6,705 bases of DNA from Candidatus Kuenenia stuttgartensis (GTDB lineage: Bacteria; Planctomycetota; UBA1135; UBA2386), in NCBI GenBank assembly GCA_945861365.1, contig CAMAUH010000238.1, forward strand, positions 1-6,705, read 5' to 3'. The notes below the pieces were generated by a model that worked only from the letters and a program-made list of their open reading frames with translations, was not told the DNA's origin and searched no databases. Numbering within the stretch: the stretch's first letter is position 1; each line of letters starts with the position of its first letter. Position numbers and translations under genes: made by a program. This document shows positions 1-6,621 of this stretch, piece after piece.

Positions 1-1
1 C

Positions 2-745
2 CTGATGGCACTGCGCGCCGCGGGCCGCTGGAGCGATGCGATGCTCGGCGACGTCGGGGACCAGGCCGCCGACGCGTTCCTGCAGGGCTCGCTGCAGGCC
101 GCGTTCCCCGATGATGGCCTGCTGTCCGAGGAGACCGCCGACGCGCCGGAGCGCCTCGGGCGTCGGTGGACGTGGATCGTCGATCCGCTGGATGGCACCA
201 AGGAGTATTCGGGCCTGCGCCATGACTTCGCCGTGCACGTCGGGCTCGCGCTCGACGGCGCGCCGTGCCTCGGTGCCGTCAACCTGCCGGCGATCGGCCG
301 CACCATCGTCGCGAGTCCCGGCAACGCCGCGCGCCTGCACGGGGACGGTGGCGACTGGCCGCGCGAACTGGCCGCGGACACCGGCGAGCCTCATGACCGC
401 CCGCTGCGGCTCGTCTGCAGCCGTTCGCACACGCCGGACTGGGTGAAGGCGCTCGCGGTGCGGCTCGGCGGTGCCGAGCTGGTGCCGTGCGGCAGCGTCG
501 GCTTCAAGGTGGCGATGCTGCTGTTCGGCAAGGCGGATGCCTATGTGCACGACAAGGGCCTGAAGGAGTGGGACACCTGCGCGCCGGAGATCGTCGCGCG
601 CGGGGCGGGCTTCGCGGTGTGCCGGCTCGACGGCAGCGCGCAGCGCTACAACCAGCCGAACCCGCGCAACGACCAGATCGTCGTGTGCCGGCCCTGGCTG
701 CGTGAGCGCGTGCTGGCCGGGCTCGCCGCGCTGCGTCCGTTCTGA
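2..745 (+). CDS. cysQ: 3'(2'),5'-bisphosphate nucleotidase, CysQ-like (5' partial)
   Basis: This is an inositol-monophosphatase-fold, metal-dependent phosphatase. Family members of this type dephosphorylate PAP (3'-phosphoadenosine 5'-phosphate) to AMP in the cytoplasm, clearing the by-product of PAPS-dependent sulfation. Counting from the first ATG in the window (position 5, 246 residues), the visible metal-site motifs are SEE at 41-43, DPLDGT at 60-65 and KEWDTCAPEI at 187-196. GSVGFK (163-168) and YNQPNP (215-220) resemble the CysQ subgroup best known from actinobacteria. The frame is open to the window edge, and the protein lacks about 15-30 residues normally found before this point, so the ATG at 5 is probably internal. 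The gene precedes the exporter permease by 104 bases on the same strand. Fructose-1,6-bisphosphatase or inositol-phosphate activity cannot be excluded, but the nearby PAPS genes favour PAP. Confidence 0.85.
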   Translation: MMALRAAGRWSDAMLGDVGDQAADAFLQGSLQAAFPDDGLLSEETADAPERLGRRWTWIVDPLDGTKEYSGLRHDFAVHVGLALDGAPCLGAVNLPAIGRTIVASPGNAARLHGDGGDWPRELAADTGEPHDRPLRLVCSRSHTPDWVKALAVRLGGAELVPCGSVGFKVAMLLFGKADAYVHDKGLKEWDTCAPEIVARGAGFAVCRLDGSAQRYNQPNPRNDQIVVCRPWLRERVLAGLAALRPF

Positions 746-849
746 CGGCGGGTTCCGCTGCAGGTCCGGCGGTGCTGTGTTCGATGAAGACCGCGCACGT
801 TGTGCCGGCCTGACTCGCCGGTAACCTGCCCGCCCCCGCGACTCCGCCG

Positions 850-1731
850 ATGACCCTCGTCCGCACCTACGACGCCGCTACCGCCGAACGCAGTGCGTTC
901 CACCACGTGTGGTCGCTCGCGCGCTTCCCGCAGCTGGTCTGGGCCAATCGCTACATGGTGCAGAACTTCCTGCGCCGCGACCTGATGGCCCGCGTCAACG
1001 GGTCGGTGCTGGGCGTCGGCTGGATCCTGCTGCAGCCGCTGTTCACGTTCGCGATCTTCTGGGTCGTGTTCGGCTTCTTCCTGAAGAAGGGCGAAGGGCC
1101 GCCGAGCGCGGAGTTCGCGCTCTACATGTTCACCGGGGTCATCACCTTCCACGCCCTGAACGAAGCGACCGCGCAGGCGTGCTCGATCATCGTGGAGAAC
1201 GGCAACCTGGTGAAGAAGGTCGCCTTCCCCGCCGAGGTGCTGATGGTGCACGTGGCGTTGGTGTCGCTCGTCATCTACCTGGTCGGCGCGACCGTCGCGT
1301 TCGTCGGCGGACTGGTGACCGGCCTCGGCCACCCCGGTTGGTACACCGCGGCACTGCCGCTGGTGCTGTTGGTGCAGTTCACGATGACGCTCGGGCTCGG
1401 CCTGCTGCTGGCCAACCTGCACGTGTTCCTGCGCGACACCGCGCAGCTGTGGCGCCTGATCTCGCAGGCGTGGATGTTCCTGTCGCCGGTGTTCTGGGGG
1501 CCGAAGGATCTCGAAGGCAAGCTGCCGGTCGCCGTGCTCGATTGGATGCAGGCGCTGAACCCGGCCTGGCCGCTGATCCAGGTGCACCGCATGGCGCTCG
1601 GCGGTTCGACCACCGATTTCGGGCCCTTCTGGACGCAGCTCGGCATCGCGGCGGCGTGGGCGGTCGGGTTCCTGCTGGTCGGCTACAGCTTGTTCATGAG
1701 CCGCAAGCACAAGTACTCCGACCTCATCTGA
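850..1731 (+). CDS. wzm: ABC-2 type polysaccharide export permease (Wzm-like)
   Basis: This 293-residue integral membrane protein is the permease half of an ABC exporter that moves undecaprenyl-diphosphate-linked polysaccharide (O antigen, capsule or teichoic-acid class) across the inner membrane. Family hallmarks are visible: an amphipathic N-terminal stretch with LRRDLMARVNGSVLG (41-55), the VKKVAFPAEVL segment (121-131) and ALNPAWPL (235-242). About six hydrophobic segments lie near residues 55-78, 87-105, 130-158, 165-190, 203-217 and 263-283. The tail is basic (SRKHK). The length is typical. The ATG at 850 has no recognisable Shine-Dalgarno sequence, but it gives the expected short N-terminal cytoplasmic region. 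The gene follows cysQ on the same strand, and its partner ATPase gene lies just downstream on the opposite strand, which is unusual. The exact substrate cannot be told from the sequence. Confidence 0.9.
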   Translation: MTLVRTYDAATAERSAFHHVWSLARFPQLVWANRYMVQNFLRRDLMARVNGSVLGVGWILLQPLFTFAIFWVVFGFFLKKGEGPPSAEFALYMFTGVITFHALNEATAQACSIIVENGNLVKKVAFPAEVLMVHVALVSLVIYLVGATVAFVGGLVTGLGHPGWYTAALPLVLLVQFTMTLGLGLLLANLHVFLRDTAQLWRLISQAWMFLSPVFWGPKDLEGKLPVAVLDWMQALNPAWPLIQVHRMALGGSTTDFGPFWTQLGIAAAWAVGFLLVGYSLFMSRKHKYSDLI

Positions 1732-1755
1732 GGCGGCGCGGCGCGGGCCGCGCGC

Positions 1756-2970
1756 TCACTTCGTCTTCGGCTCGACCTGCCAGCGGTGGGCCTGCAGGAA
1801 CAGGCCGAGGTCCTTGGTGCGGTTCTGCACGATCAGGTTCTGCTGCGCCGGCCGCTCCTGGTACAGGTGCACGCCGTTCTCGTCGAACAGCCAGATCGGC
1901 ACGCCGAACTCGCCGGACAGCAGGCACAGCGAATCGAGCAGCAGCGTCACGTGGCCCTCGGCGAAGTCGATCGACAGGCCGGCGAACTGGGTCGTGTGCG
2001 CGAAGCACAGCGTGCCGTCGGTGCGTTTGGCGCCGGCCGCGACGGTGATGCGCTCGCGCTGCGGATTGCGGACGTGCACGCGGATCGCGACGCTGTCGCC
2101 GGGCGAGAAGATGTTGCGCGGCTTGCCGGTGACCGGATCGAGCAGCTCGGCGCCGAGGATGCGCGGCAGGTCGTCCTTGGCCGCGGCCTTCGGCACGTCG
2201 GCGAACGGCGACGGGTCGCCGCCTTCGAGCAGGTTGTTCTCGTAGGTCGCGTACTCGTTCGTGACCGTGACGGCGTCGCCGATCATCTGCATGCGGCCCT
2301 GCCGCAACCAGATCGCGCGCTCGCAGATCTGCCGCACCTGGTAGAGGCCGTGCGAGCAGAAGAACATCGACTTGCCGCGCTGCTTGAAGCTCCAGACCTT
2401 GTCGAAGCACTTCTTCTGAAAGTTCTGGTCACCGACCGCGAGGATCTCGTCGATGATCAGCAGGTCGGGATCGGTCGAGAACGCGACCGAGAACGCCAGC
2501 CGCGCCGTCATGCCGGACGAGTAGGTGCGGATCGGCGCGTGGATGAACTCCTTCAGCTCGCTGAACTCGACGATCTCGTGGTAGCGCTTCTGCGCTTCCT
2601 TGCGCGAGAAGCCCATCATCGCCGCGTTCATGAAGATGTTCTCGTGCCCGGTGAAGTGGGAATGGAACCCGGCGCCGAGCTCGAGCAGGCTGGTGACGCG
2701 ACCGCGCACCGCGTAGGTGCCCGCGGTCGGGTAGGTGGTGCCGCTCAGCACCTTCAGCAGCGTCGACTTGCCGGCGCCGTTGGTGCCGACGAGACCGACG
2801 CACTCACCCGGCTTCACGTCGAACGTGATGTCCTGCAAGGCGCGCACTTCGGTGTGCCGCGGCCGCTTGTTCCACGGCATGCGCTCGAGCAGGCGGCCGT
2901 AGGGGCTGCCGTAGAGGCGGTAGGTCTTCGCGAGGTTGCGCGCCTCGATCACGGGCTCCGAGCTGCTCAT
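1756..2970 (-). CDS. wzt: Polysaccharide export ABC transporter ATP-binding protein with C-terminal carbohydrate-binding domain (Wzt-like)
   Basis: This is the 404-residue ATPase half of the polysaccharide exporter, working at the cytoplasmic face with the Wzm-type permease. The nucleotide-binding domain covers about residues 5-245: Walker A GTNGAGKST (62-70), signature YSSGM (150-154), Walker B LLIIDE (170-175) with the catalytic glutamate, and switch histidine H207 in CSHG. The LELGAGFHSHFTGHENI stretch (96-112) is characteristic of O-antigen and teichoic-acid exporters. Residues from about 265 to 404 form a beta-rich extension of the Wzt C-terminal type. In E. coli O9a that domain recognises the modified non-reducing end of the finished chain. 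The ATG overlaps the stop of cysNC as ATGA, with no strong Shine-Dalgarno, so it is probably translated by coupling as the last gene of the PAPS operon. It converges on wzm. Confidence 0.92.
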   Translation of the reverse strand: MSSSEPVIEARNLAKTYRLYGSPYGRLLERMPWNKRPRHTEVRALQDITFDVKPGECVGLVGTNGAGKSTLLKVLSGTTYPTAGTYAVRGRVTSLLELGAGFHSHFTGHENIFMNAAMMGFSRKEAQKRYHEIVEFSELKEFIHAPIRTYSSGMTARLAFSVAFSTDPDLLIIDEILAVGDQNFQKKCFDKVWSFKQRGKSMFFCSHGLYQVRQICERAIWLRQGRMQMIGDAVTVTNEYATYENNLLEGGDPSPFADVPKAAAKDDLPRILGAELLDPVTGKPRNIFSPGDSVAIRVHVRNPQRERITVAAGAKRTDGTLCFAHTTQFAGLSIDFAEGHVTLLLDSLCLLSGEFGVPIWLFDENGVHLYQERPAQQNLIVQNRTKDLGLFLQAHRWQVEPKTK

Positions 2971-4913
2971 TTGATCAGTCCACGTTGGCGCAGGAAGGCC
3001 ATCACCTTCGCCACGTTGGCGGCGACGGAGTCACGCATCGTGTCGAGATGCAGGTCGGGACGCGTCGGGGTCTCGTAGGGGGCGTCGATGCCGGTCACGT
3101 TGTCGATCTCGCCGGCGCGGGCGCGGGCGTAGAGGTTGTCGGTGTCGCGAGCTTCGCAGGTGGCGAGCGGCGCGTCGCAGAACAACTCGAAGAAGTGTTC
3201 GGTGCCGGCGATCGCGCGGGCCTGCTCGCGGTCGCTGCGCAGTGGCGAAACCAGCGCGACGATGCTGCTGAAGCCCAGGGTGAGGTGCAGCTTCGCCACC
3301 TCGGCGGCGCGGCGCTGGTGTTCGGCGCGGTCGGCGCCGCTGAAGCCGAGATCGCGGCTGAGGCCCTGCCGCAGCACTTCGCCGTCGAGTGCGTGCACCC
3401 GGTGGTTGCAGTCGAACAGTTCCTTCTCGAGTGCGTAGGCGAGCGAGGTCTTGCCGGCGCGCGGCAGGCCGGTCAGCCACAGCACGAACGGCCGGTGGCC
3501 GGCCTGCTGTTCGCGCATCTGCGGCGTCACCTGGCGACGACCCTGGTGCGAGCGCACGTTGCGGCCGGCGTCGGCGCTGTCGCGGCGGCGCGTGACGGTC
3601 TCGGCCGCGGAGCGCCGTTCGACGATCATGCCAGCCCCGACCGTCGCGTTGTTCATGCGGTCGATCAGGATGAACGAGCCGGTGCCGCGGTTCTTCGCGT
3701 ACGGATCGGCGGCCAGCGGGCGGGCGGTCTCCAGCCGGATGCGGCCGATCTCGTTCATCTGCAGCGTCGCGGCCGGTTCCCGGCGCAGCGTGCCGACGTT
3801 GATGCGGTAGCGCAGGTCGGTGACCGCCGCCGCGGTCTGCAGCGTCGTGTGCTTGACCAGGTACTGCTTGCCGAGCTGCATCGGTTCCTGGTGGAACCAC
3901 ACCAGCATCGCTTCGATCGCGTTGTCGAGCGCGGGTGCGTTGTTCGGGGCCACGATCATGTCGCCCCGGCTGATGTCGACCTCGTCGGTCAGCGTCACCG
4001 TCACCGCCATCGGCGCGAACGCCTCTTCGACCTGGCCGCGGAACGTGTGGATGCCCTTCACGCGCGATTGGCGGCCCGACGGCACCACGGCGATCGGGTC
4101 ACCGACGCGCAGCACGCCGGAGGCCAGCGTGCCGCAGAAGCCACGGAAGTCGAGGTTGGGCCGCAGCACCAGCTGCACCGGGAAGCGCAGGTCGACCAGG
4201 TTGCGGTCGCTGGCGACGTGCACCGTCTCCAGGTGTTCGAGCAGCGGCGCGCCCTGGAACCACGGCATGTTCTCGCCGCGGAACACCACGTTCTCGCCCT
4301 TCAGCGCCGACAGCGGCAGGAAGTGGATGTCGCGCACCTCGAGGCGCGCGGCGAACTCGGTGTACTGGGCGCGGATCTCGTCGAAGCGCTGTTCGCTCCA
4401 GTCGACGAGGTCCATCTTGTTGACGGCGACGACGAAGTGCTGGATGCCGAGCAGCGCGCACAGGAACGAGTGGCGCCGCGTCTGTTCGAGCACGCCCTGG
4501 CGCGCGTCGATCAGGATGATGGCGAGGTCGCAGTTGGACGCGCCGGTCGCCATGTTGCGCGTGTACTGCACGTGCCCCGGCGTGTCGGCGATGATGAACT
4601 TGCGGCGGTCGGTCGCGAAGTAGCGGTGCGCGACGTCGATCGTGATGCCCTGCTCGCGTTCGGCCTGCAGGCCGTCGACCAGCAGCGCCAGGTCGACTTC
4701 CTTGCCGGTGGTGCCGTAGCGGGCCGAGGCCTTCGCCGTGGCGGCCAGCACGTCGTCGTGCACGGTCTGCGAGTCGTAGAGCAGGCGGCCGATCAGCGTC
4801 GACTTGCCGTCGTCGACGCTGCCGCAGGTCAGCAGCCGCAGCATGCTGCGGTTGCCGTAGCGGGCGAGGTAGCCCTCGATGCCGAGCTCGTCCAGTTGGT
4901 GGGTGTAGCTCAT
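2967..4913 (-). CDS. cysN: Bifunctional sulfate adenylyltransferase GTPase subunit / adenylylsulfate kinase-like fusion (CysNC)
   Basis: The protein has 648 residues. The N-terminal part is the CysN GTPase, which couples GTP hydrolysis to APS formation by CysD. It shows G1 GSVDDGKST (31-39), EQGITID (87-93), DTPGH (110-114), NKMD (165-168) and SALKG (202-206), then beta-barrel domains to about 435. After an arginine-rich linker, residues 470-648 form an APS-kinase-like domain: P-loop GLPRAGKT (482-489), LDGEVLRQGL (509-518), EHQRR (531-535) and APYETPTRPDL (611-621). Intact APS kinases have DGDN, ENIRR and KGLYK at the matching sites. Here they read DGEV, EHQRR and DNLYA, so this half may be weak, altered or inactive. 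The chosen ATG overlaps the cysD stop by one base (TGATG) and has a good Shine-Dalgarno 8 bases upstream. The frame stays open further upstream, but that stretch is antisense to nothing real and overlaps cysD. Confidence 0.93.
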   Translation of the reverse strand: MSYTHQLDELGIEGYLARYGNRSMLRLLTCGSVDDGKSTLIGRLLYDSQTVHDDVLAATAKASARYGTTGKEVDLALLVDGLQAEREQGITIDVAHRYFATDRRKFIIADTPGHVQYTRNMATGASNCDLAIILIDARQGVLEQTRRHSFLCALLGIQHFVVAVNKMDLVDWSEQRFDEIRAQYTEFAARLEVRDIHFLPLSALKGENVVFRGENMPWFQGAPLLEHLETVHVASDRNLVDLRFPVQLVLRPNLDFRGFCGTLASGVLRVGDPIAVVPSGRQSRVKGIHTFRGQVEEAFAPMAVTVTLTDEVDISRGDMIVAPNNAPALDNAIEAMLVWFHQEPMQLGKQYLVKHTTLQTAAAVTDLRYRINVGTLRREPAATLQMNEIGRIRLETARPLAADPYAKNRGTGSFILIDRMNNATVGAGMIVERRSAAETVTRRRDSADAGRNVRSHQGRRQVTPQMREQQAGHRPFVLWLTGLPRAGKTSLAYALEKELFDCNHRVHALDGEVLRQGLSRDLGFSGADRAEHQRRAAEVAKLHLTLGFSSIVALVSPLRSDREQARAIAGTEHFFELFCDAPLATCEARDTDNLYARARAGEIDNVTGIDAPYETPTRPDLHLDTMRDSVAANVAKVMAFLRQRGLIK

Positions 4914-5821
4914 CAGAAGTACCCCTCGCGCTTCTTCTGCTCCATCGAACCGCCCTCGTCGTAGTCGATCACGCGGCCCTGTCGCTCGCTGTCGCGGCTG
5001 CGCAGCATCTCCTCGATGATCTTCGGCACGGTGTCGGCCTCGGACTCGATCGCGCCGGTCAGCGGGTAGCAGCCGAGCGTGCGGAAGCGGACCTTGCGCA
5101 TCTCGGGCTTCTCGCCGGGATTCAGCGGCATGCGGTCGTCGTCGACCATGATCCAGGTGCCGCCGCGTTTGACCACCGGCCGCTCCTTCGCGAAGTACAG
5201 CGGCACCATCGGCAGCTGTTCCTGGTGCACGTAGAGCCAGACGTCGAGCTCGGTCCAGTTGCTGAGCGGGAACACGCGGATCGACTCGCCCTTGTTCACG
5301 CGGCAGTTGAACAGGCTCCACAGCTCCGGCCGCTGGTTCTTCGGGTCCCACTGGTGGAAGCGGTCGCGGAAGCTGAACACGCGCTCCTTGGCGCGGCTCT
5401 TCTCCTCGTCGCGGCGCGCGCCGCCGAACGCGGCGTCGTACTGGCCGGCGTTCAGCGCCTGCTTCAGCGCCTCGGTCTTCATGATGTGCGTGTGGCGCTG
5501 CGTGCCGTGCGTGAACGGGTTGATGTCGTCGCGCACGCCGTCCGGGTTGATCCACTCGACGAAGTCGAGGCCGAGGTCGGCCATCAACTTGTCGCGGAAC
5601 GAGATCATCTCGCGGAACTTCCAGCGCGTGTTGATGTGCAGCACCTTGAACGGGATGCGCGCCGGCGCGAACGCCTTCTCGGCCAGTCGCAGCATCACGC
5701 CGCTGTCCTTGCCGATGGAGTACAGCATCACCGGCCGTTCGAACTCGGCGGCGACCTCGCGGATGATCTGGATGCTCTCGTGCTCCAGTTGCTGCAGGTG
5801 GCTCTGTGCGTAGAGGGTCAT
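4913..5821 (-). CDS. cysD: Sulfate adenylyltransferase subunit 2 (ATP sulfurylase small subunit)
   Basis: This 302-residue protein is the catalytic subunit of the heterodimeric ATP sulfurylase. With CysN it makes APS and pyrophosphate from sulfate and ATP. It is a PP-loop nucleotidyltransferase: the loop is SIGKDS (35-40), followed by WKFREM (67-72), AFGGARRDEEKSRAKER (131-147), WDPKNQRPELW (158-168) and RVFPLSNWTELDVW (182-195), all hallmarks of CysD. The length matches the E. coli enzyme. One oddity is HINTRWKF (62-69), where most family members that I recall have HVDT or HIDT, so an aspartate appears replaced by asparagine (N64). The start ATG overlaps the cysC stop as ATGA and the stop overlaps the cysN start by one base, so the three genes are translationally linked. 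This start gives a typical CysD N-terminus; the same frame is open upstream only through out-of-frame cysC sequence. Confidence 0.96.
   Translation of the reverse strand: MTLYAQSHLQQLEHESIQIIREVAAEFERPVMLYSIGKDSGVMLRLAEKAFAPARIPFKVLHINTRWKFREMISFRDKLMADLGLDFVEWINPDGVRDDINPFTHGTQRHTHIMKTEALKQALNAGQYDAAFGGARRDEEKSRAKERVFSFRDRFHQWDPKNQRPELWSLFNCRVNKGESIRVFPLSNWTELDVWLYVHQEQLPMVPLYFAKERPVVKRGGTWIMVDDDRMPLNPGEKPEMRKVRFRTLGCYPLTGAIESEADTVPKIIEEMLRSRDSERQGRVIDYDEGGSMEQKKREGYF
4922..4927 (-). promoter_or_regulatory. Ribosome binding site of cysNC
   Basis: GAGGGG on the minus strand, inside the last codons of cysD, lies 8 bases before the ATG at 4913-4911. It supports this ATG as the cysNC start even though the same frame remains open well upstream. 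It is the clearest Shine-Dalgarno in the operon. The starts of cysD and wzt rely on ATGA overlaps with little visible ribosome-binding sequence. Confidence 0.6.
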
Positions 5822-6441
5822 GCGTGGTTGGTCGGTGCGGTCAGGCGGCCGCGGCTGCGCAGCAGGGCCTCGAGTTCGGCGACGGCATCCGCGAGCGGCT
5901 GGTCGCCATTGCGCAGACGAAGGTCCGGTTGGTCCGGCGCTTCGTACGGACTGCTGATGCCGGTGAAGGCCGCGATCTGGCCGGCGCGCGCCTTCTTGTA
6001 GAGACCCTTCGGATCGCGCTGTTCGCAGGTGGCGAGCGGCGTGTCGACGAAGACCTCGAGGAAGTCGGCGGCGCCGACGGTGTCGCGCGCCAGGGCGCGG
6101 TCGGCGCGGAACGGTGAGATGAACGCGGTCAGCACGATCGCGCCGGCGTCGACGAACAGGGCGGCGACATGGCCGATGCGCCGGATGTTCTCGCTGCGGT
6201 CGGCATCGCTGAAGCCGAGGTCCTTGCACAGGCCCAGCCGGATGTTGTCGCCGTCGAGCACGTAGACGAGGTGGCCCGCGGCGGCGAGGCGCTGCTCGAG
6301 CGCGCGTGCCACGGTCGACTTGCCGGAGCCCGACAGTCCGGTGAACCACATGACGCAGCCGCGCTGGCGCAGCAGGCGCTCGCGGTCGGTGCGGTCGACG
6401 GTGCCGTCATGGCGGCGCAGGTTGCGGTCTTGGGCGGTCAA
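5818..6441 (-). CDS. cysC: Adenylylsulfate (APS) kinase, stand-alone CysC
   Basis: This cytoplasmic kinase phosphorylates the 3' position of APS to make PAPS. All conserved elements are present: P-loop GLSGSGKS (35-42), LDGDNIRLGL (62-71), DRSENIRR (81-88), the FISPFR segment with S109 (matching the serine phosphorylated in E. coli CysC), KGLYKKARAG (145-154) and SSPYEAPDQPDL (163-174). It is therefore the better candidate for the working APS kinase than the domain fused to CysN. The start is TTG at 6441. No in-frame ATG lies before the P-loop region, and an in-frame TGA sits 18 codons upstream of the TTG. A CTG start at 6468 is the main alternative. No clear Shine-Dalgarno precedes the TTG. 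The stop overlaps the cysD ATG (ATGA). This is the first gene of the PAPS operon visible here. Confidence 0.92.
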   Translation of the reverse strand: MTAQDRNLRRHDGTVDRTDRERLLRQRGCVMWFTGLSGSGKSTVARALEQRLAAAGHLVYVLDGDNIRLGLCKDLGFSDADRSENIRRIGHVAALFVDAGAIVLTAFISPFRADRALARDTVGAADFLEVFVDTPLATCEQRDPKGLYKKARAGQIAAFTGISSPYEAPDQPDLRLRNGDQPLADAVAELEALLRSRGRLTAPTNHA

Positions 6442-6470
6442 CGGGATTGCGGTCGCGGTTGCGGGCAGCC

Positions 6471-6499
6471 AGGGTCGGCGTGCTCCAGGAGGCTGTCAA
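6471..6499 (-). promoter_or_regulatory. Possible promoter for the cysC-cysD-cysNC-wzt operon
   Basis: A perfect TTGACA -35 hexamer lies at 6499-6494 on the minus strand, 53 bases before the TTG start of cysC. The hexamer 17 bases further on (GACCCT, 6476-6471) matches the -10 consensus poorly, at two of six positions. This is a weak candidate, listed because the site is correctly placed at the head of the operon. Confidence 0.2.
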
Positions 6500-6511
6500 T
6501 CGCTTTCATCG

Positions 6512-6531
6512 GCCTGCCGAGCGCGGCAGGC
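6512..6531 (-). repeat. Perfect 8-bp inverted repeat (hairpin) between the upstream gene and cysC
   Basis: The arms GCCTGCCG (6512-6519) and CGGCAGGC (6524-6531) are exact reverse complements with a 4-base loop, giving a strong GC-rich stem-loop. It lies about 90 bases after the stop of the upstream minus-strand gene and 70 bases before cysC. No run of T follows on either strand, so it is not a standard intrinsic terminator. It could be a transcript 3'-end stabiliser, a Rho-associated end or a protein-binding palindrome. Confidence 0.5.
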
Positions 6532-6621
6532 GAGCGTGGTGTCTGGTGGCGTTGGCATCGCGCCGTCGCGGCAGTGTGCAGACGATCGGCGACCTGTGCG
6601 CCGCGTTCCTTTCCAGCGCAC

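Noticed and set aside
805..821. Short hairpin (CCGGC/GCCGG) and loose promoter-like hexamers (TTGTGC at 800, TAACCT at 822) between cysQ and wzm
   Set aside because: The stem is only about five pairs with no T run, and each hexamer matches consensus at three of six positions, which is expected by chance here.
646..1710. A 354-codon open frame on the - strand opposite wzm
   Set aside because: The translation is rich in His, Arg, Gln and Glu without motifs, while the opposite strand encodes an unmistakable membrane permease. It is a GC-bias artefact.
1741..1753. GC-rich palindrome between the wzm and wzt stops as a bidirectional terminator
   Set aside because: The GCGCGG/CCGCGC arms leave a 1-base loop, or only four pairs with a 5-base loop, and no T tract follows on either strand.
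2985..4964. A 659-codon open frame on the + strand opposite cysNC
   Set aside because: It is the mirror of a clear CysNC gene in high-GC DNA, with low-complexity Ala/Arg/Val/His-rich translation and no recognisable domain.
4914..5555. Upstream extension of cysNC to an earlier start
   Set aside because: The extension is arginine-rich and reads cysD out of frame. The CysN family N-terminus and a good ribosome binding site place the start at 4913.
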